64,000 bases of DNA, from NCBI RefSeq assembly GCF_001884185.1, contig NZ_MAOE01000111.1, forward strand, positions 175,651 to 239,650. The letters run 5' to 3'. Shown piece by piece: positions 11,125 through 21,560 of this stretch. Below the pieces are notes generated by a model, which searched no databases, was not told where the DNA came from, and was given only the letters and a program-made list of their open reading frames with translations. A program made the translations under genes and the position numbers. How positions within the stretch are numbered: position 1 is the stretch's first letter; each line of letters begins with the position of its first letter. Origin of the DNA: Bacillus albus. GTDB taxonomy: Bacteria; Bacillota; Bacilli; Bacillales; Bacillaceae_G.

Positions 11125-13185
11125 ATGAGTAAAATTCGAGTGCATGAATATGCAAAACAACATAATATCTCAAGTAAAGATCTTATGACAAAACTAAAAG
11201 AAATGAATATCGAGGTTTCGAATCATATGACAATGTTAGACGATGAAGTAGTAAACAAATTAGATAATGAGTATCAAGCTGAAAAACCTTCTGTTGCAGA
11301 TGAGTTTGAAGTAGAAGAAAAAGTTGTTCGTAGTAAAAAGAACAGCAATAAGAAAAAGAAAAAAGGCAAAGGAAACGAAGACAAACGTCAAGATAACTTT
11401 GCTGGAAGACAACAAACACAAACTGTAGAAACACCAGATAAAATTACTTTCTCTGGAAGTCTTACAGTAGGTGAGCTTGCTAAGAAATTAAGCAAAGAGC
11501 CGTCTGAAATTATTAAGAAACTCTTTATGCTTGGAATTATGGCAACAATTAATCAAGACTTAGATAAAGATACAATTGAATTAATTGCTACTGATTATGG
11601 TATTGAAGTAGAAGAAGAAGTAGTTGTGAGCGAGACTGAGTTTGAAACATTCATCGATGAGCAAGATGATGAAGAGAACTTAAAAGAGCGTCCAGCTGTA
11701 GTTACAATCATGGGACACGTTGACCATGGTAAAACAACTTTACTTGACTCTATCCGTAATTCAAAAGTAACTGCTGGCGAAGCAGGTGGAATTACTCAAC
11801 ATATTGGTGCATACCAAGTTGAAGTAAATGACAAGAAGATTACATTCTTAGATACACCTGGTCACGCGGCATTTACAACGATGCGTGCTCGTGGTGCGCA
11901 AGTAACAGATATTACAATCCTTGTTGTTGCAGCTGATGACGGTGTTATGCCACAAACAGTTGAAGCAATTAGCCATGCGAAAGCAGCAGGAGTACCAATT
12001 ATTGTTGCTGTGAATAAAATGGATAAACCAGCTGCGAATCCGGATCGCGTAATGCAAGAACTAACAGAATATGAATTAGTTCCGGAAGCATGGGGTGGAG
12101 ATACTATCTTCGTACCAATCTCTGCGATTCAAGGCGAAGGTATTGACAACTTACTAGAAATGATTCTTCTTGTAAGTGAAGTAGAAGAATATAAAGCAAA
12201 TCCAAACCGCTATGCAACTGGTACTGTAATTGAAGCACAGCTTGATAAAGGTAAAGGAACTATCGCGACATTACTTGTTCAAAACGGTACGCTTCGAGTT
12301 GGAGATCCAATCGTTGTTGGTACTTCATTCGGACGTGTTCGTGCAATGGTAAGTGATATTGGTCGTCGTGTAAAAGTTGCTGGTCCATCAACTCCTGTTG
12401 AAATTACAGGTTTAAACGAAGTACCACAAGCAGGAGATCGTTTCATGGCATTCGCTGATGAGAAGAAAGCTCGTCAAATCGGTGAATCACGTGCACAAGA
12501 AGCGTTACTTGCTCAACGTGGGGAGAAATCTAAATTAAGCCTTGAAGATTTATTCCAACAAATCCAAGAGGGCGATGTAAAAGAAATTAACTTAATTGTG
12601 AAAGCAGACGTACAAGGTTCTGTAGAAGCAATGGCAGCATCACTTCGTAAAATTGATGTTGAAGGTGTTAAAGTTAAAATTATCCATACAGGCGTAGGTG
12701 CGATCACAGAATCTGATATCATTTTAGCTTCTGCATCTAATGCAATTGTAATTGGATTTAACGTACGCCCAGATGTAAATGCGAAGCGTACAGCTGAATT
12801 AGAGAACGTTGATGTTCGTTTACACCGTATTATTTATAAAGTAATCGAAGAAATCGAATCAGCAATGCAAGGTATGCTGGATCCAGAATTCGAAGAAAAA
12901 GTAATCGGTCAAGCAGAAGTACGTCAAACGTTTAAAGTAACAAAAGTTGGAACAATCGCAGGTTGTTACGTAACAGACGGTAAAATTACACGTGATAGTG
13001 GCGTGCGTATTATCCGTGATGGCGTAGTAATCTTCGAAGGACAACTTGATACGTTAAAACGTTTCAAAGACGACGTAAAAGAAGTTGCACAAAACTATGA
13101 GTGCGGTATTACAATTGAGCGATATAATGATCTTAAAGAAGGGGACATCATTGAAGCGTACATTATGGAAGAAGTGAAGCGATGA
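11125..13185 (+). CDS. infB: Translation initiation factor IF-2
   Basis: GTPase that delivers fMet-tRNA to the 30S subunit and promotes subunit joining. ATG 11125 (686 residues) follows GGGGGTGAAGG; a longer frame back to 11065 overlaps rplGA and is rejected. The N-terminus has a small helical domain and a Lys-rich linker ([13 protein letters not shown]). The GTPase domain begins near residue 190 with GHVDHGKTT, then DTPGH near 242 and NKMDKP near 297, followed by domains II-IV. The stop overlaps the ylxP start (ATGA), implying coupled translation. Confidence 0.98.
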   Translation: MSKIRVHEYAKQHNISSKDLMTKLKEMNIEVSNHMTMLDDEVVNKLDNEYQAEKPSVADEFEVEEKVVRSKKNSNKKKKKGKGNEDKRQDNFAGRQQTQTVETPDKITFSGSLTVGELAKKLSKEPSEIIKKLFMLGIMATINQDLDKDTIELIATDYGIEVEEEVVVSETEFETFIDEQDDEENLKERPAVVTIMGHVDHGKTTLLDSIRNSKVTAGEAGGITQHIGAYQVEVNDKKITFLDTPGHAAFTTMRARGAQVTDITILVVAADDGVMPQTVEAISHAKAAGVPIIVAVNKMDKPAANPDRVMQELTEYELVPEAWGGDTIFVPISAIQGEGIDNLLEMILLVSEVEEYKANPNRYATGTVIEAQLDKGKGTIATLLVQNGTLRVGDPIVVGTSFGRVRAMVSDIGRRVKVAGPSTPVEITGLNEVPQAGDRFMAFADEKKARQIGESRAQEALLAQRGEKSKLSLEDLFQQIQEGDVKEINLIVKADVQGSVEAMAASLRKIDVEGVKVKIIHTGVGAITESDIILASASNAIVIGFNVRPDVNAKRTAELENVDVRLHRIIYKVIEEIESAMQGMLDPEFEEKVIGQAEVRQTFKVTKVGTIAGCYVTDGKITRDSGVRIIRDGVVIFEGQLDTLKRFKDDVKEVAQNYECGITIERYNDLKEGDIIEAYIMEEVKR

Positions 13186-13463
13186 TTATCGCTTCACTCT
13201 CATTCGAGTGTATGATTTACGATGTGCATTCTTTAAAAGAGAAACGAGCAATTTTGCAACGGGTGCTAACTCGTGTGAAACAGCGTTATAACGTAGCTGT
13301 TTCAGAAGTGGGGCATCAAGATGTATGGCAACGTACAGAAATTGCAATTGTTTCTGTATCCTCCAGTCGTGTTATTTGTGAAAAAGAAATGAATCGTGTA
13401 CTTGAGTACATCGATTCATTTCCTGAAATTGAACGTACGATAACACAATTGGAATGGTATTGA
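13182..13463 (+). CDS. ylxP: DUF503 family protein YlxP
   Basis: 93-residue DUF503 protein of unknown role, found between infB and rbfA throughout Firmicutes. The ATG overlaps the infB stop by four bases. Characteristic sequence: the [18 protein letters not shown] stretch and a VGHQDVWQ core. By position it is suspected to act in ribosome or RNA maturation; that is inference. Confidence 0.92.
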   Translation: MIIASLSFECMIYDVHSLKEKRAILQRVLTRVKQRYNVAVSEVGHQDVWQRTEIAIVSVSSSRVICEKEMNRVLEYIDSFPEIERTITQLEWY

Positions 13464-13478
13464 ATGAGGTGAAGAGTT

Positions 13479-13835
13479 ATGAAATTACGTGCAAACCGTG
13501 TAGGCGAGCAAATGAAAAAAGAATTAGGCGACATTATCAGTCGTAAAATTAAAGATCCACGTGTCGGATTTGTTACTGTAACAGATGTACAAGTGAGTGG
13601 AGATTTACAAATTGCTACAGTGTATATTTCTGTTTTAGGTGATGAAGAACAGAAAGAAAGTACATTAAAAGGTTTAGCGAAGGCAAAAGGCTTCATTCGT
13701 TCAGAAATTGGCCAACGTATTCGTCTTCGTAAAACGCCGGAAATTTCCTTTGAGTTTGATGAGTCTATCGGATATGGTCATCGAATTGATACACTTTTAC
13801 ATCAAATTAATAAAGACGATAAACGTGAAGAATAA
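13479..13835 (+). CDS. rbfA: 30S ribosome-binding factor A
   Basis: KH-fold factor needed for late 16S rRNA/30S maturation. It has 118 residues, within the usual range. The signature [13 protein letters not shown] is near residue 27 and [12 protein letters not shown] is near the end. ATG 13479 has GAGGTGAAG upstream. It is the last gene of the rimP operon and its stop codon runs into a strong terminator. Confidence 0.96.
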   Translation: MKLRANRVGEQMKKELGDIISRKIKDPRVGFVTVTDVQVSGDLQIATVYISVLGDEEQKESTLKGLAKAKGFIRSEIGQRIRLRKTPEISFEFDESIGYGHRIDTLLHQINKDDKREE

Positions 13836-13863
13836 TGGATAGACATTTGTCTATCCATTTTTT
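13835..13863 (+). terminator. Terminator of the rimP-rbfA operon
   Basis: ATGGATAGAC/GTCTATCCAT forms a perfect 10-bp stem (13835-13844 with 13849-13858) with a 4-nt loop, followed by TTTTT. Confidence 0.92.
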
Positions 13864-13921
13864 CAATGCAAAATAAATTTTGGATAATTACTATGAAAGA
13901 ATTATGATGAGGTGAACATAT

Positions 13922-14845
13922 ATGGAAGGTGTAGTATTATTACATAAGCCAAGAGGCATGACATCACACGATTGTGTATTTAAATTAAGAAAGATATTGC
14001 GTGAGAAACGAATTGGTCATACAGGAACATTAGATCCAGATGTAACAGGAGTATTACCTATATGTGTGGGCCGAGCAACGAAGATTGCACAATTTTTAAC
14101 AAGCGAAACGAAAACATATGAAGGTGAAGTAACATTAGGGTTTTCAACAACAACTGAAGATGCTTCTGGTGAAGTTGTGGAAACGAAACATGTAGATCGT
14201 GTTATTACTCGTAAGGAAGTGGAAGAGGCTCTTGCGGCATTAACAGGTATGATTGAGCAAATGCCTCCGATGTTTTCGGCTGTAAAAGTTAACGGAAAAA
14301 AATTATATGAATACGCAAGAGCCGGACAAGAGGTTGAACGTCCAGTGCGTACAATTACAATTCATGAATTTGTATTACTAGATGACCGTGAAGTGTTTGA
14401 AGGTGAAAATATTTCATTCCGTTTCCGTGTAACGTGTAGTAAAGGAACATATGTAAGAACATTAGCAGTAATGATCGGTGAAAAACTTGGTTTTCCATCA
14501 CATATGTCTCACCTTGTAAGAACAGCTTCTGGTGAATTTTTATTAGAAGATTGCATATCATTTGAAGAAATTGAAGAAAACGTGCAAAATGGAACAGTAG
14601 AGTCTATCTTCATTTCAATTGATGAAGCATTAAGTAAGTTCCCGAAAATGGTTGTAGATGAAAAGCAGGCAGAAAAAATAAAGAATGGTATGTTCTTAAA
14701 AAATGAATTGCAAATAACGGCGCCCTTTATAACTGTGTTTAATAAAAACGATCGCTGCCTTGCAATTTATGAGCACCATCCAAAACACCCTGGTATGCTA
14801 AAGCCGATGAAAGTACTTGTGAATAATCAAGAACTAAAGCTATAA
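13922..14845 (+). CDS. truB: tRNA pseudouridine(55) synthase
   Basis: Isomerises U55 in the T-loop of tRNAs. The 307-residue protein carries the family motif GTLDPDVTGVLP near residue 36, which contains the catalytic Asp. KPRGMTSHD is near the N-terminus, CSKGTYVRTL is in the middle, and a C-terminal PUA-like region follows. ATG 13922 follows GATGAGGTGA. ribF begins 43 bases after its stop, so truB-ribF are likely one unit, as in other Bacillus. Confidence 0.96.
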   Translation: MEGVVLLHKPRGMTSHDCVFKLRKILREKRIGHTGTLDPDVTGVLPICVGRATKIAQFLTSETKTYEGEVTLGFSTTTEDASGEVVETKHVDRVITRKEVEEALAALTGMIEQMPPMFSAVKVNGKKLYEYARAGQEVERPVRTITIHEFVLLDDREVFEGENISFRFRVTCSKGTYVRTLAVMIGEKLGFPSHMSHLVRTASGEFLLEDCISFEEIEENVQNGTVESIFISIDEALSKFPKMVVDEKQAEKIKNGMFLKNELQITAPFITVFNKNDRCLAIYEHHPKHPGMLKPMKVLVNNQELKL

Positions 14846-14888
14846 TGAATTATTGGAAGGATTATTACAGAAAAAGGTGAATTCAAGC

Positions 14889-15860
14889 GTGAAACTTATT
14901 CATTTAACTCATCCACATGAACAAAATAAATTAGAATTACCACCTACTGTAATGGCATTAGGATTTTTTGATGGCATTCATTTAGGACATCAATGTGTGA
15001 TTCGAACTGCGAAACAAATAGCGGATGAACGAGGATATAAAAGTGCAGTGATGACATTTTATCCACATCCATCTGTTGTTTTAGGTAAAAAAGAAGCGCA
15101 TGCCGAATATATTACACCGATGTGTGATAAAGAAAAAATAGTCGAGGACTTAGGAATCGATATATTATATGTTGTTAAATTTGATGAATCATTTGCAGGT
15201 TTGTTACCACAACAATTTGTTGATGATTATATTATTGGTTTAAATGTAAAGCATGTAGTAGCAGGGTTTGATTATTCATATGGACGTTTAGGAAAAGGAA
15301 AGATGGAGACTTTACCATTTCATGCAAGAGGGGAGTTTACACAGACTGTGATTGAAAAAGTTGAATTTCAAGAAGAGAAAGTAAGTTCTACAGCATTACG
15401 AAAGTTAATTCGAAATGGCGAAATGGAACAAATTCCATCTATTTTAGGTAGAGCATATACAGTAGGGGGAACGGTTGTACACGGTGATAAACGTGGACGT
15501 CAAATTGGTTTCCCGACAGCTAATGTAGGTTTAAGTGATGAGTATCTATTACCACCTGTAGGTGTTTATGCAGTGAGATTAAAAGTTCACGATGAATGGT
15601 ACGATGGTGTATGTAATATTGGATATAAGCCAACCTTTAAAGAAGATGAGCGTCAACTTTCTATTGAAGTGCACTTGTTTGAATTTAACAAAGACATATA
15701 TGATCAAAATGTTACAGTAGAGTGGCATATGCGTATAAGAGAAGAGAAGAAATTCAATGGCATCGACGAGTTAGTTGAACAAATTGCAAAAGATAAGAAA
15801 ACAGCACAAGAATATTTTGCGAACGAAAAGAATATACTTGCTTTTTCAAGTGAAAAGTAG
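14889..15860 (+). CDS. ribF: Bifunctional riboflavin kinase / FAD synthetase
   Basis: Makes FMN from riboflavin and FAD from FMN. I place the start at GTG 14889 (323 residues), 8 bases after AAAAAGGTGA; an upstream TTG frame (14853) has no ribosome binding site. The N-terminal nucleotidyl-transferase domain shows GFFDGIHLGHQ and STALRKLI. The C-terminal flavokinase domain shows GDKRGRQIGFPTANV and the substrate loop near NIGYKPTF. It sits between truB and the rpsO leader. Confidence 0.95.
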   Translation: MKLIHLTHPHEQNKLELPPTVMALGFFDGIHLGHQCVIRTAKQIADERGYKSAVMTFYPHPSVVLGKKEAHAEYITPMCDKEKIVEDLGIDILYVVKFDESFAGLLPQQFVDDYIIGLNVKHVVAGFDYSYGRLGKGKMETLPFHARGEFTQTVIEKVEFQEEKVSSTALRKLIRNGEMEQIPSILGRAYTVGGTVVHGDKRGRQIGFPTANVGLSDEYLLPPVGVYAVRLKVHDEWYDGVCNIGYKPTFKEDERQLSIEVHLFEFNKDIYDQNVTVEWHMRIREEKKFNGIDELVEQIAKDKKTAQEYFANEKNILAFSSEK

Positions 15861-15955
15861 TATTCTATGTTATGTACTTTATGACAACCATTGCTTGGCA
15901 TTGCGACTCACCGACGCTTGCTAGGTAATCGGGGGTTTAATTAATAGGAGGTGAA
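15838..15955 (+). promoter_or_regulatory. rpsO promoter region and probable S15 leader RNA
   Basis: A weak promoter, TTGCTT-N17-TATTCT (15838-15866), overlaps the ribF end. The following leader (about 15880-15940) has competing short helices, such as GCG/CGC and CCGA/TCGG around ACTCACCGACGC, before the ribosome binding site AGGAGGTGA. S15 represses its own mRNA through a structured leader in Geobacillus; this stretch lies where that element would be. The fold was judged by eye only. Confidence 0.5.
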
Positions 15956-15960
15956 ATAGG

Positions 15961-16230
15961 ATGGCTTTAACACAAGAGCGTAAAAATGAAATCATTGCAC
16001 AATTTAGAACTCATGAGACTGATACTGGTTCTCCAGAGGTTCAAATTGCTGTCCTAACGGAGCAAATTAACACTCTAAACGAGCACTTACGTACTCACAA
16101 GAAAGATCATCATTCACGTCGTGGTCTATTAAAGATGGTTGGTAAACGTCGTAACTTACTAACTTACCTTCGTAATAGCGATATCACACGTTACCGTGAA
16201 TTAATCACAAAGCTTGGCTTACGTCGATAG
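15961..16230 (+). CDS. rpsO: 30S ribosomal protein S15
   Basis: Primary 16S rRNA-binding protein of the 30S platform. The 89-residue length and the sequences [22 protein letters not shown] and [10 protein letters not shown] identify it. ATG 15961 follows AGGAGGTGAAAT, a near-perfect ribosome binding site. It is monocistronic between its own leader and a strong terminator, and is probably autoregulated. Confidence 0.98.
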
Positions 16231-16235
16231 TCAAA

Positions 16236-16260
16236 GAAGCGGGAATATTCCCGCTTTTTT
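16236..16260 (+). terminator. Terminator after rpsO
   Basis: The perfect palindrome AAGCGGGAATATTCCCGCTT (16237-16256) is followed by further T residues, ending five bases or so into the gap. Confidence 0.93.
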
Positions 16261-16390
16261 GTTAGGTAAAAATATATCTTCTACTCTTTATATCTTACTG
16301 AATTTTCGGTAATACTAGAGGTAGAATATTGTGATATACTATCCATTTACATAGAAGAATTGAATACTTTAAATTGAGAGGGGTACTTAA

Positions 16391-18529
16391 ATGAGTCAAG
16401 AAAAGCAAGTCTTCTCGATAGATTTAGCTGGTCGCCAGCTAACAGTTGAAACAGGTCAGCTTGCAAAGCAAGCGAACGGAGCAGTATTAGTAAGATATGG
16501 CGATACAGCGGTTCTATCTACAGCAACTGCATCAAAAGAAGCAAAAAATGTAGATTTCTTCCCACTTACAGTAAACTATGAAGAGCGTTTATATGCAGTC
16601 GGAAAAATTCCTGGCGGTTTCATTAAACGTGAAGGTCGTCCAAGTGAAAAAGCAATTTTGGCAAGTCGTTTAATTGACCGTCCAATTCGTCCACTTTTCG
16701 CAGATGGTTTCCGTAACGAAGTACAAGTTGTTAGCATCGTAATGAGTGTTGATCAAGATTGTTCTTCTGAAATGGCAGCTATGCTTGGTTCTTCATTAGC
16801 GTTATCGATTTCAGATATTCCATTTGAAGGTCCAATCGCGGGTGCAACAGTTGGTCGCATTAACGGCGAATTCGTTATCAACCCAACAGTAGAACAGCAA
16901 GAACAAAGTGATATTCACCTTGTTGTAGCTGGTACGAAAGATGCAATTAACATGGTTGAAGCAGGAGCAGATCAAGTGCCTGAGGAAACAATGTTAGAAG
17001 CAATTATGTTTGGTCATGACGAAATTAAACGTCTAATTGCATTCCAAGAAGAGATTGTACAAGCTGTAGGTAAAGAAAAATCAGAAGTGAAACTTTATGA
17101 AGTTGACGCTGATCTTAACCAAGCTGTACGTGAAATGGCTGAGAAGGATATGCATTCTGCAATTCAAGTACATGAGAAACATGCACGTGAAGATGCAATT
17201 AACGAAGTGAAAAAGCGTGTAATTGAGCATTACGAAGCTGAGGAAGCTGACGCTGATACATTAGGACAAGTAAATGAGATTTTATATAAAATTGTAAAAG
17301 AAGAAGTACGTCGTCTTATTACAGTTGAAAAAATCCGCCCAGATGGCCGTAAAGGTGACGAAATCCGTCCATTAGCATCAGAGGTTGGCATTTTATCTCG
17401 TACACACGGTTCTGGTTTATTCACACGTGGACAAACACAAGCATTAAGTATTTGTACATTAGGTGCATTAGGCGATGTGCAAATTTTAGATGGTCTTGGT
17501 GTAGAAGAATCAAAACGCTTTATGCACCATTACAATTTCCCATCATTTAGTGTTGGTGAAACTAGACCAATGCGTGGACCAGGTCGTCGTGAAATCGGTC
17601 ACGGTGCACTAGGAGAACGTGCTCTTGAGCCTGTAATTCCGTCTGAAAAAGATTTCCCATACACAGTACGTCTTGTATCTGAAGTTTTAGAATCAAATGG
17701 TTCTACTTCACAAGCAAGTATTTGTGGTAGTACTTTAGCAATGATGGATGCTGGTGTTCCACTTAAAGCTCCAGTTGCAGGTATTGCAATGGGTCTAGTT
17801 AAAACTGGTGAGCATTACACAATTTTATCTGATATTCAAGGTATGGAAGATCATTTAGGTGATATGGACTTTAAAGTAGCAGGTACAGCACAAGGTGTAA
17901 CTGCACTACAAATGGACATTAAAATCGATGGTCTATCTCGTGAAATTTTAGAAGAGGCATTACAACAAGCGAAAGTTGGTCGTGTGCACATTCTAAATCA
18001 TATGTTATCTGTTATTGCAGAGCCACGCACTGAATTATCAGCGTACGCTCCAAAGATTATTACAATGACAATTAATCCAGATAAAATCCGTGACGTTATC
18101 GGACCGAGCGGTAAACAAATCAATAAAATTATTGAAGAAACTGGCGTTAAAATTGACATCGAGCAAGATGGCACAGTATTCATTTCTTCAATAAACCAAG
18201 AAATGAACGACAAAGCTAAGAAAATTATCGAAGATATCGTTCGCGAAGTACAAGTAGGTGAAATCTACGAAGGAAAAGTGAAACGTGTTGAGAAATTCGG
18301 TGCTTTCGTTGAATTATTCAGCGGTAAAGATGGATTAGTTCATATTTCTGAACTTGCACTTGAGCGTGTAGGTAAAGTAGAAGACGTTGTAAAAATCGGT
18401 GACGTAATTACGGTTAAAGTTATCGAGATTGACAAGCAAGGTCGTGTGAATCTATCTAGAAAAGTATTGCTAAAAGAAGAGCAAGAAAAAGAAGCTGCTA
18501 AAGAAGAAAACAAACAAGAGCAGCAATAA
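16391..18529 (+). CDS. pnp: Polyribonucleotide nucleotidyltransferase (PNPase)
   Basis: Trimeric phosphorolytic 3'-5' exoribonuclease, the main mRNA-decay exonuclease of Bacillus. The 712 residues contain an N-terminal RNase PH domain, an alpha-helical linker, a second RNase PH domain with the active-site stretch [12 protein letters not shown] (near residue 488), a KH domain ([14 protein letters not shown] near 560) and an S1 domain (about 620-690). The acidic, Gln-rich tail is normal. ATG 16391 follows GAGAGGGG. A -10-like TATACT (16335-16340) lies upstream without a clear -35. Confidence 0.98.
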   Translation: MSQEKQVFSIDLAGRQLTVETGQLAKQANGAVLVRYGDTAVLSTATASKEAKNVDFFPLTVNYEERLYAVGKIPGGFIKREGRPSEKAILASRLIDRPIRPLFADGFRNEVQVVSIVMSVDQDCSSEMAAMLGSSLALSISDIPFEGPIAGATVGRINGEFVINPTVEQQEQSDIHLVVAGTKDAINMVEAGADQVPEETMLEAIMFGHDEIKRLIAFQEEIVQAVGKEKSEVKLYEVDADLNQAVREMAEKDMHSAIQVHEKHAREDAINEVKKRVIEHYEAEEADADTLGQVNEILYKIVKEEVRRLITVEKIRPDGRKGDEIRPLASEVGILSRTHGSGLFTRGQTQALSICTLGALGDVQILDGLGVEESKRFMHHYNFPSFSVGETRPMRGPGRREIGHGALGERALEPVIPSEKDFPYTVRLVSEVLESNGSTSQASICGSTLAMMDAGVPLKAPVAGIAMGLVKTGEHYTILSDIQGMEDHLGDMDFKVAGTAQGVTALQMDIKIDGLSREILEEALQQAKVGRVHILNHMLSVIAEPRTELSAYAPKIITMTINPDKIRDVIGPSGKQINKIIEETGVKIDIEQDGTVFISSINQEMNDKAKKIIEDIVREVQVGEIYEGKVKRVEKFGAFVELFSGKDGLVHISELALERVGKVEDVVKIGDVITVKVIEIDKQGRVNLSRKVLLKEEQEKEAAKEENKQEQQ

Positions 18530-18531
18530 GC

Positions 18532-18557
18532 AAAAGCCAGTTTAACTGGCTTTTTTT
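18532..18557 (+). terminator. Terminator after pnp
   Basis: AAAGCCAGTT/AACTGGCTTT pairs perfectly around a single-base centre (18533-18553) and continues into a T-run. Confidence 0.92.
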
Positions 18558-18679
18558 GTTATGTAAAAATATGATTTATATATATTTTTATGTCAACATA
18601 GGTATAGTTTTCATTATAACGCTCAAATTAACAAAGATAAGAAGAAAAATGGTTTTATATAGTTAATGGGAGGGTTTAT

Positions 18680-19579
18680 ATGAAAGCTCGTATATTGGCA
18701 TACATATGTATATTCTTATTATATGTCAGTGTAGGCTCTTATTCCGTTTTTGCACAGGATAACTTATATGAAGAAATTCAAAAGCATGCAAAACAATATG
18801 AGATTGCACCTCAAAATGCGATGATTGATAAGATATGGAAAGCAACACCAGGATATAATGGAAGACAAGTTGATATGGAAGCATCTTATAACAATATGAA
18901 GAAGCAAAAGGAATTTGATCAAAAACATCTTGAATTCAAGGAAGTATCACCGAGTGTTCACTTAGAAGATTTATCACCCGCTCCAATTTATAGGGGGCAT
19001 CCGAATAAAAAGATGGTGGGATTAACAATAAATGTGGCATGGGGAAACGAGTATTTGCCTCGTATATTAGAAATATTGAAAAAGCATGATGTGAAGGCGA
19101 CTTTCTTTTTAGAAGGACGTTGGGTGAAAGAAAATTTACGATTTGCAAAAATGATTGTCGATGCAAATCAAGAAGTCGGAAATCATTCTTATACGCACCC
19201 TAATATGAAAACGCTATCGTCTGATGAAATACGAGAACAGTTACAAAAAACCAATCGAATGATTGAAGCTGCTACGAATCAAAAGGTAAGATGGTTTGCT
19301 CCGCCGAGTGGAAGTTTTCGGGATGAAGTCGTGAAAATCGCTGATGATTTTCAAATGGGAACGATTATGTGGACTGTCGATACAATCGATTGGAAGCGAC
19401 CTGAGCCAGATGTACTGTTGCAGAGAGTAATGAGAAAAATACACCCAGGTGCTATCGTATTAATGCATCCTACTTCGTCAACGGCAGAAGCATTAGATAC
19501 AATGATTACAAAATTGAAGGAACTAGGATATAAAGTAGGGAATATAACAGAATTACTGGATGAAAAACGTGTGGATTAA
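18680..19579 (+). CDS. ylxY: Secreted polysaccharide-deacetylase-fold protein YlxY (degenerate active site)
   Basis: The 299-residue protein has a Sec signal peptide (basic start, hydrophobic core to about residue 25, VFAQ cleavage region) and a C-terminal NodB/CE4 deacetylase domain. In CE4 enzymes the first motif, TFDDG, supplies the catalytic base and a metal-binding Asp; here the equivalent reads LTINVAWGN, so both acids are absent. The metal-binding HSYTHPN motif is kept, as is APPSGSFRDEV. Genes in this pnp-mlpA position are called ylxY in Bacillus. It may bind rather than deacetylate peptidoglycan, or use an altered mechanism. ATG 18680 follows TGGGAGGG. Confidence 0.88.
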   Translation: MKARILAYICIFLLYVSVGSYSVFAQDNLYEEIQKHAKQYEIAPQNAMIDKIWKATPGYNGRQVDMEASYNNMKKQKEFDQKHLEFKEVSPSVHLEDLSPAPIYRGHPNKKMVGLTINVAWGNEYLPRILEILKKHDVKATFFLEGRWVKENLRFAKMIVDANQEVGNHSYTHPNMKTLSSDEIREQLQKTNRMIEAATNQKVRWFAPPSGSFRDEVVKIADDFQMGTIMWTVDTIDWKRPEPDVLLQRVMRKIHPGAIVLMHPTSSTAEALDTMITKLKELGYKVGNITELLDEKRVD

Positions 19580-19665
19580 ATACATTTGCATGACATTCAT
19601 CCTTAAACTTGTTATCATTAAATAATAGCACTTATTTAGCGAAACTGGCAGTAGGAGGAAAGTTT

Positions 19666-20907
19666 TTGATTAAAAAATATACTTGTAAAAATGGTGTAAG
19701 AATAGTTATGGAGAATATACCAACTGTAAGATCAGTTGCGATTGGTATTTGGATCCATGCGGGATCAAGAAATGAAAATGAAAAAAATAACGGGATTTCT
19801 CACTTTTTAGAGCATATGTTCTTTAAGGGGACGGAGACACGTAGTGCACGAGAAATTGCAGAATCATTTGATAGCATTGGTGGGCAAGTGAATGCTTTTA
19901 CTTCAAAAGAATACACTTGTTACTATGCAAAAGTGCTAGATGAGCATGCTAAATATGCTTTAGATGTATTAGCAGACATGTTCTTTAATTCAACATTTGA
20001 TGAAGAAGAATTGAAAAAAGAGAAGAATGTCGTATGTGAAGAAATTAAAATGTACGAAGATGCTCCAGATGATATTGTACATGATATGTTAACGAAAGCA
20101 ACATATGAAACGCATCCGCTTGGATATCCTATTTTAGGAACAGAAGAAACACTTGATACGTTTACAGGTGATACGCTACGCCAATATATTAAGGATCATT
20201 ACACACCTGAAAATGTAGTTGTTTCAGTTGCAGGAAATATTGATGAAGCCTTCTTACAAACGGTAGAGCAATATTTCGGTAGTTATGAAGGAACAACAAA
20301 CCGTGAACAAGTACATAGCCCAATTTTCCATTTTAATAAGGTAGCACGTAAAAAGGAAACAGAACAAGCTCATTTATGTTTAGGATATAAAGGCTTACAA
20401 ATGGGACACGAAGATATTTATAACTTAATCGTATTAAATAACGTTTTAGGCGGTAGTATGAGTAGCCGTTTATTCCAAGAAGTACGTGAGCAACGCGGGT
20501 TAGCTTACTCAGTATTTTCTTACCATTCTTCTTATGAAGATACAGGTATGTTAACACTGTATGGTGGAACAGGTAGCCAACAATTAGATACACTGTATGA
20601 AACAATGCAAGAAACATTAGAAACATTGAAAAATACAGGTATTACAGAAAAAGAGCTTATTAATAGTAAAGAGCAATTAAAAGGAAACTTAATGTTAAGT
20701 TTAGAAAGTACGAATAGCCGTATGAGCCGTAATGGTAAAAATGAATTGCTACTTCGTAAGCATCGTTCACTTGATGAGATTATTGAAAGTGTAAACACTG
20801 TAACAAAAGAAAATGTAGATGAATTAATTCGTAACATGTTTACAGATGAATTCTCTGCAGCATTAATTAGTCCAGATGGAAAACTTCCAAAAGGAATAAA
20901 ACTATAA
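19666..20907 (+). CDS. mlpA: M16-family zinc protease MlpA (YmxG)
   Basis: Pitrilysin/processing-peptidase-like protease. I select TTG 19666 (413 residues, IKKYTCKNGV), since AGGAGG ends 7 bases upstream; a longer frame from 19609 has no ribosome binding site. The inverted zinc motif HFLEH is near residue 48 (HxxEH). The distal metal Glu lies in the EEIKMYEDAPDD region, and the C-terminal M16 half follows. In B. subtilis MlpA influences extracellular protease levels. It lies between ylxY and ymxH as in other Bacillus. Confidence 0.93.
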   Translation: MIKKYTCKNGVRIVMENIPTVRSVAIGIWIHAGSRNENEKNNGISHFLEHMFFKGTETRSAREIAESFDSIGGQVNAFTSKEYTCYYAKVLDEHAKYALDVLADMFFNSTFDEEELKKEKNVVCEEIKMYEDAPDDIVHDMLTKATYETHPLGYPILGTEETLDTFTGDTLRQYIKDHYTPENVVVSVAGNIDEAFLQTVEQYFGSYEGTTNREQVHSPIFHFNKVARKKETEQAHLCLGYKGLQMGHEDIYNLIVLNNVLGGSMSSRLFQEVREQRGLAYSVFSYHSSYEDTGMLTLYGGTGSQQLDTLYETMQETLETLKNTGITEKELINSKEQLKGNLMLSLESTNSRMSRNGKNELLLRKHRSLDEIIESVNTVTKENVDELIRNMFTDEFSAALISPDGKLPKGIKL

Positions 20908-20925
20908 TTGCTATATATGATTTAA

Positions 20926-20966
20926 AAATAACCGTATCTCTTTTAAACGAGATACGGTTATTTTTT
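20926..20966 (+). terminator. Strong terminator after mlpA
   Basis: A 15-bp perfect stem, AAATAACCGTATCTC/GAGATACGGTTATTT (20926-20940 with 20949-20963), has an 8-nt loop and continuing T residues. Confidence 0.95.
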
Positions 20967-21033
20967 GTGGATATATAGAATAGGTACTAATTATGGATAA
21001 CTTAAATGAATAATTTTGGTAGGGGGAGAGTAT

Positions 21034-21285
21034 ATGCGATTAAGTGAATTAAGTGGTAAAGAGATTGTAAATTTAGAAAGAGCAGAAAAAATGGGAGTTT
21101 TAGGTTATGTGGATTTAGAGATTGATGAGAAGGATGGCAAAATACAGACTCTTATTATACCTGCTGGGAAGTGGGGAGGGTTTAAAAAGGAACCACAAGA
21201 AATAAGAGTAGCGTGGAATCAAATAAAGAAAGTAGGGCATGATATGATCCTTTGTGATATTATGGATTGTTCAAATTTGAAGTAA
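21034..21285 (+). CDS. ymxH: PRC-barrel protein of the YlmC/YmxH family
   Basis: 83-residue sporulation-associated PRC-barrel-like protein. ATG 21034 (MRLSELSGKEIVNL) follows AGGGGGAGAG. The pattern of a short beta-rich domain with LGYVDLEIDEKDGKI and a terminal CDIMDCSNLK fits the YlmC/YmxH family, whose members are expressed during sporulation. Biochemical role unknown. It is followed at once by a hairpin terminator. Confidence 0.88.
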   Translation: MRLSELSGKEIVNLERAEKMGVLGYVDLEIDEKDGKIQTLIIPAGKWGGFKKEPQEIRVAWNQIKKVGHDMILCDIMDCSNLK

Positions 21286-21314
21286 AAGATGGCCATTTTG
21301 GTCATCTTTTTTTT
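21284..21314 (+). terminator. Terminator after ymxH
   Basis: AAAGATGGCC pairs with GGTCATCTTT through one G-T wobble around a 5-nt loop, then runs into TTTTTTTT. It isolates ymxH from dpaA. Confidence 0.85.
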
Positions 21315-21465
21315 GTTCATTCTTTTCTGAGTAAAAACTCAAATGAATTGAGCTTTATCCAGCAATCAATTGCTCGTATCATGTCCTCTCACATGCGGAA
21401 TTTTGAGGTGGGGATCTTCCTGCATACAAAGAGCGGGATAAATCATACGTGCTTTTTGTTTTTCA

Positions 21466-21495
21466 ATCACCTAAAACTCGTACATTACATATGAT
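21466..21495 (+). promoter_or_regulatory. Sigma-K (late mother-cell) promoter of dpaAB
   Basis: ATCACC (21466-21471), a 16-nt spacer and CATATGAT (21488-21495) fit the Bacillus sigma-K consensus (GKMACM, 16 nt, CATANNNT): 5 of 6 and a full match of fixed positions. It lies 66 bases upstream of dpaA. In B. subtilis dpaAB is known to be sigma-K-dependent. Confidence 0.75.
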
Positions 21496-21560
21496 GTGGA
21501 GGAAAAAGAAAAAGTAGGCACTTTTCTTATAAATGACAGAAAAAGAAGGTGAATTAGGGA

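Noticed and set aside
21267-21494. 75-codon frame between ymxH and dpaA
   Set aside because: Overlaps the ymxH end and its terminator, contains the sigma-K promoter and has no ribosome binding site.
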